DNA of 64,000 nucleotides, from contig JAMPIQ010000003.1 of the NCBI GenBank assembly GCA_024699855.1, forward strand, positions 62,001-126,000, written 5' to 3'. Below the pieces are notes generated by a model. It did not search any database. It was given only the letters and a program-made list of their open reading frames with translations, and was not told the DNA's origin. Positions 35,099 to 45,476 of this stretch are shown here, piece by piece; positions within the stretch are counted from its first letter, which is position 1; each line of letters opens with the position of its first letter. A program made the position numbers and the translations under genes. This DNA is from Aphelenchoides besseyi. Lineage: Eukaryota; Nematoda; Chromadorea; Rhabditida; Aphelenchoididae.

Positions 35099-35512
35099 CA
35101 GTGTGTCCCAAAATTCTCGCCAACCGGTCAAACTGCAGGTTGGCCCCGTCGCGAAAATTGTTTATTCAGATCAATTAAAAAGAAATGAAAGGGCGGTTTT
35201 CAATTGTTCTCGGCGTTTTTTTTTTGGATTTTTAAACGAGCAAAAGCAAAATCGTAGCCGCATTTGCTAGGTTACTCCGGCTACGTGCCAAAACACATTG
35301 TTTGGTTATGCGAAGCAGCTAATTGAATGTGTTAAGCAACGAGGCGAGCACGTAGAATTGCGCTATTAAAAACAAATGGTTATTTTTATGAAGTGAAATC
35401 GTTCAAAGCATAAGCCAACTCCTGAAAGTGTCTGAAATCCTTAGAATTCGACTTTTTCGCGGCGGGACCAAACTGTGATTTGACCGCTTGGCGAGAATTT
35501 TGGGACACACTG
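35099..35512. mobile_element. 414-bp Tc1-family MITE
   Basis: Inverted ends CAGTGTGTCCCAAAATTCTC (left) and the matching GAGAATTTTGGGACACACTG (right) extend about 33 bp, with a few mismatches. TA precedes the left end; the right flank is TG, so one target TA has mutated. No transposase sequence lies inside. Confidence 0.75.
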
Positions 35513-36549
35513 TGGAAGGTTTTGTATTCTCCTTACAATAAAACCGAATAAATCTACTTAGGTAATAGAGAAGTTTATTTAAGCGATGGACAAAAATAAA
35601 GTACACAACTGCACTTGATGAAGAAAAAAGGTCGAAGTAAGAGTTGAGTGGAGAGAAGATTCGTTAACGATAAATTGGAGGCGGGGTTAGGGGTGCGGCG
35701 CTCTTGAACTTGATTAAGAAGGAATTTATAACGGGACGTTACAACTGTATATGTCACGGCCAAAATTGAGAATCGGTTTTTTTCAGAAATTCCCGGGAAA
35801 ATTTGATAATTATTATTTTTATCGCGTATTTGTGAATAAAACTCATTAATAAAAGCAAAATTCAAGTCATACAACAGTTGGAATACCTTGAGAAAAATCC
35901 GTATTTAAATCTTTTCTGCGGAACGCTTTTTGCTGAGAGAAGAGTTGGCATTTCGGCCGCCGTTTTCGATGATTTATCATCGTTTTTCATTTTCTGCTTT
36001 TCGTTTATTTTGTTCGTTTTTGGTAAGTTATTACCGTGTTTATCGAGCCACATTCAAAATTTACCGTTTAGTTTATAATGGACACGACAAACGGTACGAA
36101 AGCCAGGCTTTTTCGAAAAAGGCCGATTCTCAATTTTGGTCGTAACATAACTGATTCGTCAAAGGTTGGTTTAGAATCTTTTAATTAGAAGAAAATGCGG
36201 TTCAGAAAGAAATCGATGATACAAAATCAGGGAGTATTTTGAGAGTATAAGAAGGAGAAGAAAGTAATGTGTTGACAGAATGAAATATTTAAACAATTAT
36301 ATTATGAAGAAATAAATAAATAACAATCTAACTAGTATACGAAATTAAACGTTAACCCTAGAAGTCCAGCTAACAAATCAGCTTACCACTTCGAATGCAA
36401 ATGAAGGCACATCTAGGCGTCAACTGGACGAAAGAAATAACAACAAAGCAAATCTTGTTGTTATGGAAAGTGTCGAGATTCTGGATTTACAAGCTTTTGT
36501 TGCTGAAAAATCGGAATTGATTTTGTAGCAATTCGTAAATCCAAAACGC
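35513..36549. other. AT-rich spacer between mobile elements
   Basis: Open frames on both strands around 35575-36145 overlap each other and have no splice structure or domain. No gene is supported. Confidence 0.45.
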
Positions 36550-37320
36550 GGAAATTCGAGGCGTTTAGCCGAGATAGGATTGAAGGTGTTGAAAGCAGCA
36601 GAAAAGTTCGCTAAAATCAGACACCGTGATTTGAACGGAAAAATTACGAAAGTGATTAAATTGGTGATCAAAGATGCTCAAGCGGTTGACCTACCGAGTA
36701 AACGTAAAGAGTTAAAATTTCGAATCTTTGGAGACCAAGAAGGCGTTCTACGGTGTCAGAGTCGGTCAGCGGAAGTGATTGTCGGAAAAGAAATTGCGAA
36801 TCCGATTTGATTGCCTGACGATTCACTCACGACGCAAAAATTGGTCTTGAATGTTCATGAAGAGTTGTGTCACAGCGGAATGCAATCGGGTTTAGCTTCT
36901 CTTCGTGCTTCTTATTGGATTTCGTCCGCAACTGTCAAAAAAGCGTGGAAAAATTGCACGTGTTGCAAAAATTTTACAGCAAAACCATTTTAAACATCAA
37001 TTGCTGGTTTGCCAAAAGAACAAGTTATTGAATTTGACCGTTTTGTAGCTCGCCGTGGATTACCAAAAAAGATGCTCGGTGATAACGCGACTAACTTTAC
37101 GCTTGCGGAAAAATGCTTCAACGACCGTTAAACACTAAAGGTAGTCAGTGGATTCATATCATTTCGCGGGCTTTATGGTGTGGTCATAGTTGCAAACGTT
37201 TGATTCAGAGTGTCAAAGTCGCGATGCGGAAATGTCAAGGCCATAAGAAGTTGAATTTGTGGGAGTTTATTACATTAATGAGTCGAATAGAGTCGACGGT
37301 GAATACACGTCTGGATAAGT
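36550..37320 (+). pseudogene. BEL/Pao retrotransposon integrase relic
   Basis: Frames in order show the H2C2 zinc module of a BEL-type integrase: HEELCHSGMQSGLASLRASYWIS, then CTCCK. The integrase core follows (FDRFVARRGLPKKMLGDNATNF) and then the late segment GSQWIHIISRALWCGHSCKRLIQSVK, ending SRIESTVNTR. These blocks are in different frames with stops between. The expected second catalytic region is incomplete, so it is a dead fragment of an LTR retroelement pol. It is not obviously linked to the two solo LTRs. Confidence 0.72.
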
Positions 37321-37769
37321 TCTGGAACTTGTGGCGTGACGAATTGGCCTTCCAAATTGCCCGATTTGAACATTATGGAGGATGTTTGGGCGTTGTTATG
37401 CCGCTCCGTTTACGCGCACGGACAGTTCAACTCAAAACAAGCGCTAATTGACAAGATCGTTTCGGAGGGCCGCAAAATGAATAAGAACACAATCAAGAGC
37501 CTGTACTCTATATTTTACAAACGTATGCGAAAGGTCGTGCAAGCTGATGGTGAAATTATCAAGACCTGAAAAAAAGGTTGCATTTTTCGTTGTCGGACTC
37601 AAAATCGAAAAATTTAATTTTTTCCGCACTCTCTTCACTTCTTTGAATTGTCTTGATCTCATTGTAATTGCTATTAAGTTCTCTATAAAAGTGCCAAATT
37701 TTATCTCATTTGAATAACGGGAACACATTTAAACACGGGTTGCACTTTACATTGTCGCGTAGTGTATAC
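37321..37769 (+). pseudogene. Tc1-like transposase 3' relic with right terminus
   Basis: Directly after the BEL relic the sequence changes to the end of a Tc1-type transposase: NWPSKLPDLNIMEDVWALL, then YAHGQFNSKQALIDKI and the C-terminal helix ending DGEIIKT. Beyond the stop lies GGGTTGCACTTTACATTGTC and a CGCGTAGTGTA end next to TA, the probable right terminal repeat. No matching left end is seen, so the element is 5'-truncated. Confidence 0.65.
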
Positions 37770-37989
37770 CATTGGCAAAATGCTTTTCGTTTTTGGTACT
37801 TTGGTTAAAAACAAAAGGATCACGTTGTACCTTTTCGGTTCGCAAAAGATTGAAGCGGATTACGAAATGATTTTGCTCAAAACGATGGCAAACACAGCGA
37901 AGACATTACCGCGACGTGAGTTTACACAACAATGCACAGTAATCGCTTTATAGGATGCTTCGAACAAAATTACTCGTAGAGCTGTTGCG

Positions 37990-38329
37990 GAATACAAGAA
38001 CACGGCTTTTACAAATGAAAAGCTTTCAAACGTTCCCACTACTGTTGTTCCTCAACCTGCTGGTGTGCCAAATGCGGTTTGCGCTCGTCCAGTAGTTGGA
38101 GTGATCGATTTGGAAAGTATTGGAAACGAAAGTTCAGCTGTTGATCCAATGAGTGCAAAGTGGCCGACGGTTAAAGGTATGGGAAGATCGGTAAGTGACT
38201 CTTTTTATTTTAATTATCACTCCGATTTAGATTCTTGTATTCATCAAGAACGGTACGAAAACTCAGTCAGATGGCATGAGCATCGACGAACTTCGCGAGA
38301 AGTTGGGGTTCAGATTCATTTTTTGAAGA
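37990..38329 (+). CDS. Unrecognised exons amid transposons
   Basis: An open stretch (DASNKITRRAVAEYKNTAF..., then VVGVIDLESIGNESSAVDPM and WPTVKGMGRS) joins across a GTAAGT...TTTAG intron at about 38190-38230. The next exon reads ILVFIKNGTKTQSDGMSIDELREKLGFRFIF and ends with a TGA. A preceding exon from 37780 (MLFVFGTLVKNKRITLYLFG) does not join in phase with the only acceptor seen (CTTTATAG). It may be a host gene fragment or a transposon passenger. Confidence 0.3.
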
Positions 38330-38541
38330 AACGCTTCAAAATTTGCTTAATGATGCATTTTTGTTCCGAAATATTGATAATACGCATTTTGATGTTATTT
38401 GAAGTTTTTACTATAAATTTTAATGTTGATTTGTGGTTATTGGAGAGAAAGACCTACAAATTAATTGTTTATTCTAATAAACAAAGTAAACAACACCTTT
38501 AGAGGAGTGATAGGATGCATACATTAATAAAAGAACTGAAA

Positions 38542-38691
38542 TGCAATGAAAAAAGACGGCGATGCAATCAAAGAAGTTCGCTGTTTCATAATCAAATCGA
38601 TTAAAGGACTGAAATTCTGTGTTTTTGTGATCAAAAGTAGTGAAATTCAATCTCAACGCCTGAAGTCGTTTAAAAAGAAAACAGCGGTCGG
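38542..38691 (+). repeat. Left arm of 150-bp inverted repeat
   Basis: This arm matches the reverse complement of 40310-40459 with few mismatches. The pair encloses the DD46D element. Confidence 0.75.
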
Positions 38692-38918
38692 TTTAACAAC
38701 TTGACTTTACTATCAATGAAAGAGGTTGTTTAGGTAATTACATTTTTGTAAGAGGATTCCAAATGTTACGTTTCATATGCGTTCTTAATATATCGTATGT
38801 TATTTCCACTTTCTTTGATAGTTTATTTGTATAATTGCTGAAAACTTACAGCCCGAGATTCTGAATTTCTAATTAAATTTCGTTAAGTAATTTGTTTATC
38901 TTAAGTTCAAAGAATCTA

Positions 38919-40296
38919 CAGGGTGGTTAAAAATGAACTCCCACTTTTTTCCCGAAAAAAAATTTTTGAAATGAAAAATCGGTCTGTTTTCATTTCGAGA
39001 TCACAATTTATTAACAGTAATGAGTTCATCGGATTTCCACTTGTCCCCCTTGTCGATCCAGGCAGGTTTGAAGTCGCCGATGATAGTTGGCCATGACTCG
39101 TTCGCGCATTGGTCGATCTTGTCTTAATTGGTCGGCGACTTCAACAATTGCCGTCCTCAACTCGTCGAGCGTTCTGGGACGCTGATCCGTGTTGAATATT
39201 CGGCCTTTCATGTAAGCCCAAAGCCAGAAATCACATGGTGTGAGATCTGGAGATCGAGGTGGCCAAGCCGCGGGTGATGGATGGGCACGGGTTCCTCTTC
39301 CAATCCACCGCCCCGGGAATTCACGATCGAGCAAAGTCAGAACGTTGTTCCCAATATGACACGGGGCGCCATCTTGTTGGAACAAGATGTTGTGGAAATT
39401 GGGCCAACCCCTAAGGCGTGGCAGGATCTCGTTAACCAGGGTTTGTTCCAACCACTGGGAGTTGATTCCCCGTTGACCGGCTGATGGTTCCCAAAAAATT
39501 GGGCCAATCACGCCTTCAATGCCAACGCCCATCCACACCGTCACTTTCGGGGAGGGAAAACGACAGGTATCGAACCAATGCGGGTTGGAATCTGCCACAT
39601 GATCCAATCGTGCCGATTCACACCCCCATCCAAATGAAAGTGGGCTTCATCGGTGAATAACAAGTTATTCAACCGATCCGGATCAGCCGCCAGACGCATC
39701 AACTCGTCTCGGGCAAAATTCATTCGCGTGGCGGGATCTGGAGCGTCGAGAGCGTGTGCCATCTGAAGATGGTAGGGACGCATCTTCAGGTCTTCTTTGA
39801 GGATAAGCTGGAGTGTGCTTCGTGACATCTGAGTGGTTGGCTCGTCTTCTCCATCACCACTGGGTCCAATAACGAACGGATTGCGCCTCGTTGAAAGATG
39901 AGGGTTGGCCGCGAACGCTTCTCGAACATCTTCAATTGCTTCTGCGTTTCGAACACGCCTAAAGGGCAATGAAAAAAAAGCAAAACTCGAACTCACTTGG
40001 ACTTGTGCATACCGCGCTCGCCGTGCACTGAACCAGTGGCGTAGAAGTTTTCCACCCATTTTTGGATGGTTTTGCGATCGGGGTTACGAGCATCATCATC
40101 TCCGGCATCGCGACGAATTCGTTTGACAAACTTGACGTAACAGTACGCCTCCTCAATGAACACACCAACAAACTTCGCTTTTTCTTGAGCACTGTAGCCC
40201 ATAACGATTTAACAAAACTAACCGATTTTTCCAATTTTTCATTTCAAAAATTTTTTTTTCGGGAAAAAAAGTGGGAGTTCATTTTTAACCATCCTG
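38919..40296 (-). mobile_element. DD46D Tc1/mariner-superfamily element, nearly intact
   Basis: The 1378-bp element is bounded by TA on both sides (38917-38918, 40297-40298). The terminal inverted repeats start CAGG(G/A)TGGTTAAAAATG and run about 65 bp with very few differences, which implies recent activity. It carries one transposase gene on the minus strand. Confidence 0.85.
39026..40202 (-). pseudogene. DD46D transposase with one frameshift
   Basis: The ATG at 40202 opens MGYSAQEKAKFVGVFIEEAY. An intron of about 38 bp (GTGAGT...TTTAG near 39960-39997) joins KSK to RRVRNAEAIEDV. The first catalytic block is LLFTDEAHFHLDGG; the second is NILFQQDGAPCH; the third is WPPRSPDLTPCDFWLWAYMK. There are 46 residues between the second and third Asp, longer than the mariner DD34D spacing and somewhat longer than the about 41 of related families, because of an insertion in the RGTRAHPSPAA segment. 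The frame shifts once near 39600, between VNRHDW and HVADSNPHW; everything else is open. The shift is a disabling mutation or a sequencing error. Confidence 0.8.
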
Positions 40297-40309
40297 TAGT
40301 ATACCTTTT

Positions 40310-40459
40310 CCGAGCGCTGCTTCTTTTTTAAACGACTTGAGGCGTTGAGATTGAATTTCACTACTTTTGATCACAAAAACACAGAATTTCAGTCCTTTAA
40401 TCGATTTGATTTTGAAACAGCGAACTTCTTTGATTGCAGTGCCATCTTTTTTCATTGCA
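40310..40459 (-). repeat. Right arm of 150-bp inverted repeat
   Basis: Reverse complement partner of 38542-38691. It starts 12 bp beyond the target TA of the DD46D element, whereas the left arm is 225 bp from it. The arms could be the ends of a foldback element into which the transposon inserted. Confidence 0.72.
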
Positions 40460-40611
40460 TTAAACGATTCAATTGACTGCTAAAATTTGACTTCTGAACA
40501 ATCACGAGAAAAACTTTAACAAAATGGACATCAAATGGCCATATAATTCGAATTTCATGACTTTCAGTTTGTAATCACTCATTAAATGACTTTGTTTATA
40601 TGGTCTAATTA

Positions 40612-41997
40612 TTGGTTTGTTACTAAAGTTTTGTCTGATTGCGCAATGCATTTTCTAAAATTGGAACGAAAGAAATTGACCGGTTGATTGGAAATTAAAC
40701 GAAGTGTCAAATTTGATTTATTGGATCTGCTGTTTCTCGACATCGCTACTCCTGTTTCCTTGACTAATTTCGTCAAATGGGTCTCACTCGTGAACAAGTG
40801 CGACTTCTGCTTCTCAACGAATATCGTCTCCATCACTCGCCCGCCAAAGCCGCCGCCATCATCAACTTGGCACATGGAGCGCGAACGACCACCGAGAGGA
40901 CGGCATGTCGATGGTTCAAAAAGTTCGACGATGGACTTGAGGATTTGGCCGATCAACCACGAACAGGACGTCCGCCAACGGTTCATCAACCGACGGTTCT
41001 CAACGCTGTGTCCAATCGACCTGCGCAATCAACTCGCGAATTGGCTAATGGTTGTTGCCATATAACCGTTTGGAGAACATTAAGACGAGCGGGCAAGCAA
41101 TTCTTTATGTTTACAATCACTAATGGTTATTCTCGTTTAGGTCTCCGGCATCGACGAGGACGGTGGGTACCCCACGAGTTGACGGACCTGCAGAAGCAAC
41201 GGCGAGTCCGGGCTGCCGAAAATCTCCTCCAGTTGCAACGTGCCAAGCCGTTCGTCCACCGGCTCCTAACCTGCGACGAAACATGGGTCCAACTCGCCAA
41301 TCCATATCGCCGTGGGCAATGGTTGCGTCCCAATCAGCGACCGGTTAGTACACCCCGGCCGAATCTTTTCCAAACAAAAGTTATGCTTTCTGTTTGGTGG
41401 AATCGGTTAGGTGTTGTGCACTGGGAGTTGTTGGACCGCGGGCAGACGATCACTTCGGAACTGTACTGTGCCCAAATGGATCGAGTCGCCGCCGCCCTTC
41501 GTCATCGCCGCGACGTTCTACTGCTCCAGGACAACGCGCGACCGCACACCTCCCGAAGAACTCAACAGCACCTGAGGACTTTGGGTTGGACAGCCATCGA
41601 GCACCCGCCGTACTCTCCGGACCTTTCGCCAACGGACTACCATCTTTTCCGTTCGCTAAAGACGTGGATACGAGGACGCTGATTCAACGACATCGATCAT
41701 CTCCGCCGGTCCCTGAACTCGTTCTTCGCCTCCCGTCATCGATCCTTCTACACGCGCGGAATCACCCAATTGCCCGAACGGTGGCGCCGAACTATCAACT
41801 CAAATGGCGAGTATTTTTGATGATTTGTGTTAATTTTAATGAATGAATTCTAATCTACAACGAAAATCATACTTAGGACAGTAGGCAGCTGAACAACCGA
41901 ACTTCGTTTACACACTTCCAACCGACCGGTCAATTTCTTTCATTTCAAATTTAGGTCACTCATGACGCAATCAGACAAAACTTTAGTAACAAACCAA
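40612..41997 (+). mobile_element. Mariner transposon
   Basis: The 1386-bp element begins TTGGTTTGTTACTAAAG and ends with its inverse, each next to TA (40610-40611, 41998-41999). The inverted repeats are long: the first 32 bp are identical, and imperfect pairing continues to about 80 bp. The G/C content of the transposase is visibly higher than that of the flanking DNA, consistent with horizontal arrival. Confidence 0.88.
40777..41820 (+). pseudogene. Mariner DD34D transposase with in-frame TGA
   Basis: The ATG at 40777 reads MGLTREQVRLLLLNEYRLHH (first helix-turn-helix). WFKKFDDGLEDLADQPRTGRP (second HTH and linker) follows, then RGRWVPHELT (the WVPHEL motif). The catalytic Asp are in LLTCDETWV, LLLQDNARPHT and YSPDLSPTDYHLF, with 34 residues between the second and third. 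A 48-bp segment beginning GCAAGC and ending TCGTTTAG (about 41093-41140) can be removed as a GC-AG intron, which restores RRAGLRHRRGRWVPHEL. It is a multiple of three, so the frame is open either way. A TGA at 41680-41682 interrupts between KTWIRGR and FNDIDHLRRSL; the normal end GEYF is at 41820. Confidence 0.82.
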
Positions 41998-42053
41998 TAA
42001 TTTGTTGGTTTGGTTATACGAAGCATAAAAAATATGATAAAAACTGTCCTGAT

Positions 42054-42255
42054 CCCCGCGCGATCACTCCCCGCAGCACAACGCCAATGCTCCCGCTGCC
42101 CGCGACTGGAGCGAGGGCTGCTCCTAAAAAAAGGTCCTCCGGCCTTCCTCCTACTCTCCTGGACACTCCTGGCCTTTTACTTGTTTCGTGTATTCCGCCG
42201 TATAATTAATAAACTCTTCTCTCTTTGCTCGAGACAGAACAAGAACAATTTGCTA
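42054..42255 (+). repeat. GC-rich segment, possible solo LTR
   Basis: A TGTCCTGATCCCCGCG start, a GC-rich body, an AATAAA near the end and a final CAGAACA resemble an LTR. No exact target duplication is found, so this is only a possibility. Confidence 0.25.
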
Positions 42256-42748
42256 ACTCCTCTACTAATGTAACCTCGACAATCTTTGTGAAGCAGTTAG
42301 AAGGAGGCCGCTCCGAAGGGGGCTGACCATTACTTGTTAAGCACTAATTTCGTTATTACTGGACACAGAAACAGAACGGAGTACTAGAAAGAGAACTTAA
42401 AAGCGAACATTCAAAATTTAGTTACTAGTGTGTGATAAAAAACGTTAATTTCTGCGTTGCGAACTTGAGCTTTCATCTGGTTGTCAAGAATTACAAACGT
42501 TTTTGGCATTTGCATAATGGCAATATGAGAACTATCCAATGAACACTGGACTGTTAGTCGCAAATTAAATAAACAGCACTCGAGGAGTTTAGGTTTTAAA
42601 GTTGTTTTCTAATTAACGAAAACTCAGTTTCCGCTGCTCAGAAGTTTATTCAGTTGCTGCAAACTGGTCATCAATCAAGTTGTTCAAACACCTTTCGACA
42701 AGAACTGCATACTTAATCGGCGTCCATATCATCCTTCGATTAACCACA

Positions 42749-43882
42749 ATGTCGAATTTGCGTCGCAGTGTGACTGCCGGCTTATTGTTGTTGACGGTCG
42801 CTGTTCAAGCACGTGAATTGTTTCTGGTTGCAATTGCCAGAGCGATTTTGCACAAGATTTCTCAGCGTAAGTTTACGGTTCTTAAGTTTCAATCAAATTT
42901 CAGATAAAAATGTCGGAGGATTGTTGAGCGATAGTGAAATAGCTAAATGGGGCGAAGATCTTGGACAAGAAGCTGATGCTTGGGCAACGGGAGATGATAG
43001 TTGGAGCAACTTGGATCCGCCGATTGGGTCCGATGATTGGTACGGTAATCCAGACGTCAATGTGCTACCAGCAGCCGAGAGTTGGAATGATATGGGTGGA
43101 ATTTTCGGAATGCTCACGACCGTTTTGCGTATGATCGTTGCCATGATTTCCAACTTTTTAACCGGCATTCTCGGAATGTTCCAACAAATTGTGTCGGGTC
43201 AAATTTCGTTCTTTAGTCATGTTAGTTCAATTTGTCTGTTTATTCAACTGTCCAGCTTTTAGGCTTATATCCCCGTCCAACAAAGCGCTCAACAGTCAAT
43301 TTAACTGTTCAAAGAGATGCCAAAACCGCAGAAAAAATCTATTGGCTTGTTGGCTGTTTACACCTTCAAAACATTCGACTTTTCGTTGCAAAGTTTTTAA
43401 TTAAAACACTCTCGTTTATACTAAACTGTTTTAGAGAAACTAAGTCAACTTCACGAACATGAATCGGCAGTTAAGTTGGAGTTTCAACACGTCAAAAAGC
43501 TCCTCGAACAACCGCATCAATCTGCCAACCAATTCGCTCAGCAATTGCATCGTCAAGCACCAAAGTTAAGTGCAGCTGTTGCCGAGAGTTACAAGAACGC
43601 TGTCAAAGCGTTTCATGAACGTTTCAGAAAACTGGATCGCCATTCAAAGATTGGATACAACAAAGTAAGTGGTCACTCATCGACTGCAAAACGTTGATTT
43701 AGATTGTTGGCAACTTGAAAAAGGTCCAATTGCAATTGAGTAATGTGTTGAAATCGGCAACTCCAAAAGACAAGAAATCTCTCGGCACGACTTTCAATTT
43801 CATTAAGAACGTTCACACAAGTGAGTTGCATCAACCATCGACTTTCAACAATCTTCTTTTAGTGTCTCATGTCTTGTTATAA
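42749..43882 (+). CDS. Secreted helical protein, unrecognised
   Basis: Exon 1 (42749-42866) encodes a signal peptide (SVTAGLLLLTVAVQA). Exon 2 (from 42904) encodes an acidic Trp/Asp-rich segment (WGEDLGQEADAWATGDDSW) and a hydrophobic helix (MLTTVLRMIVAMISNFLTGILGMF). A later exon, about 43434-43662, encodes an amphipathic helix region (LSQLHEHESAVKLEFQHVKKLL). It continues through GYNK|IVGNLKKVQLQLSNVL, ending HTMSHVLL at 43882. The part between about 43195 and 43434 is unsolved: candidate middle exons do not keep phase. It may be two genes or contain an error. The long helices suggest a lipid-binding or coiled-coil extracellular protein (inference). Confidence 0.5.
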
Positions 43883-44056
43883 GTTTGATTGCGAATAAAA
43901 TTTTTATCACTTTGTTAGTAATTGCGGAACAGACGAAAGGTCACAACTTGATTGTTTACATTCATCGACCTTCCGGTCAACTGCGAACAAAAAGTGGAGG
44001 ACAACGCGAAAGAACTCGTTCCGTTTGTGTTTGTTTGTTGACGTTGAGATTGTGGT

Positions 44057-44063
44057 TATAAAA
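44057..44063 (+). promoter_or_regulatory. TATA box of gene at 44117
   Basis: TATAAAA 60 bp before the ATG. Confidence 0.5.
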
Positions 44064-44116
44064 GCGAAACGAATGGTCAGCTACAATATTTGCGTTTTTT
44101 CCAACAACTTTCGACT

Positions 44117-44333
44117 ATGATGGTGAAATTGCGATTAACGTAAGTCTTCCGGATTGGTTATGTTTTTGATTCTCAGTTTCAGGGCCTACTATCTTCTCTT
44201 GTTGTTTTGTCTTTTCGTCGCTATTTACGCCGCTTCGGACAGCTCGGACAGCAGCGATTCGTCGAGCAGTAGCAGCAGCGAGAGTAAGGAATCAAACAAG
44301 AAGCGAAAGAAGTGGTGGCACATCGTTGGCTGA
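44117..44333 (+). CDS. Small secreted Ser/Asp-rich peptide
   Basis: Two exons (44117-44139, then from about 44185) give about 57 residues. The intron is phase 2 inside the signal peptide (RLTAYYLLLLFCLFVAIYA). The mature part is SDSSDSSDSSSSSSSES-like, then a basic KKRKKWWHIVG end. There is no Cys. The Ser/Asp run could be a phosphorylated or mineral-binding segment (inference). It shares promoter type and first-intron phase with the Cys/His-rich genes that follow. Confidence 0.75.
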
Positions 44334-44554
44334 ATCTCAAATTTTCCCCAACTGTTCCTTTGTGTATTTATTCCTGTACTATGCCATTTAATAAAATCTT
44401 ACTTTCAATGCACATTTGACTATTCGAAAGAAGAGAATAGATCTCGTGATCAAAGCGAATTGAAATGGTGATCTTTGAGTGCTAAGCAAAATAATCACGT
44501 GCAAACATCTACGAGTGTTTTTGTTTGTTCAATTAATGTAAACCACAAGAATCG

Positions 44555-44577
44555 AGGTCACGAAAACGCAATGACCT
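44555..44577. promoter_or_regulatory. Inverted nuclear-receptor-like half-sites
   Basis: AGGTCA (44555-44560) and TGACCT (44572-44577) face each other across 11 bp, 51 bp before the ATG at 44628. AGGTCA is the core half-site of nuclear hormone receptors. Confidence 0.45.
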
Positions 44578-44627
44578 CCGGTTGGTGGGAATCATTTAGC
44601 GTAGTTGACGCGGTTCCTTGAAGCCAA

Positions 44628-45198
44628 ATGGATCACAAGTGGTTGCACTTAACGTAAGTTTCCAGTTAATTTCTCAGATCACCGACTTGTTTAGGATTTT
44701 GATTGTCGTTCTGTATCTATGCGTTGACGAAATCTCAGCGAACTGTGGCTGTGGTTGCGGTGGCTGTTGCAACTCGGGATGCAACAACTGTTGCAACGAT
44801 TGTTGTTCCAATAGCTCGTCCAAAAGAAACCGCAAACGAAAGAAGAACCACAAAACGATGTGTTGTACGGTAAGTGCTTCATTCGTGGCCTTAAATCCTT
44901 CGTTTAGCATCATCATTACCATCACATTTGTTGCGATCAACGAAACAACAATTGTTGCTGTAACAATAATTGCTGTTGTAATAACAACTGCTGTTGCAAT
45001 AACAACAACTGTTGTTGCCAACCGTCGAATAACAACTGCTGTTGTGCCGCGCAGCAACCGGCTTGTGCGTATGTTCCAATACAAAACTACTGCGTTTGTG
45101 CTTGTGCCCCTCGAATTCTTCAAAACAATTGTTGTTGCTGTCGAATTGGACGTCGAAGACGCAGAACGATCGTTTTGGAGCGTCTTCTAATCATCTAG
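44628..45198 (+). CDS. Secreted Cys/Asn-repeat protein
   Basis: Three exons: 44628-44653, about 44697-44870 and about 44908-45198. The signal peptide is split by a phase 2 intron (WLHLTILIVVLYLCVDEISA). The mature protein has CGCGCGGCCNSGC..CC clusters, a Lys/Arg-rich stretch (KRNRKRKKNHK), a HHHYHH block, and then repeated N-N-(N)-C-C-C units (six CCC groups). A late CVCACAP follows, then CCCCRIGRRRRR. A minus-strand frame of similar length is an antisense shadow caused by the repeats. No family is recognised; extracellular metal binding or disulphide cross-linking is inferred. Confidence 0.78.
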
Positions 45199-45430
45199 CC
45201 TTCTTGTTTATGGATATTAGCTTTGGTGTTCGAATAAACTCGAGTTCATGAATTTGCTTGAAATTTGTTAACGAAACAGAAAACGATCAGAAGTTGACCT
45301 CCGATTGTGTTCAGCGATCAAAAGCCTCGACCTGATTCCGTCGCTTCCATAACAAACATTCCGTTGCACAGTCCCGAACGAACGGGATGGTCATCGATTA
45401 CGTGAGTTGTTTACATTGATGACCGTTGAA

Positions 45431-45437
45431 TATAAAT
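45431..45437 (+). promoter_or_regulatory. TATA box of gene at 45477
   Basis: TATAAAT 46 bp before the ATG, directly after the 11-mer ATGACCGTTGA (45419-45429). Confidence 0.5.
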
Positions 45438-45476
45438 GGCCGAACTTTCGCGGTTGGACGTCACTGATTAGCAAAA

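Noticed and set aside
42054..42255. Certain solo LTR
   Set aside because: Composition and AATAAA fit, but no exact target duplication or second copy is visible, so it is kept only as a low-confidence feature.
44674..45123. 149-codon minus-strand frame with Ala/Thr/Val runs
   Set aside because: It is the complement of AAC/TGT repeats of the Cys/Asn protein and has no splice or signal features.
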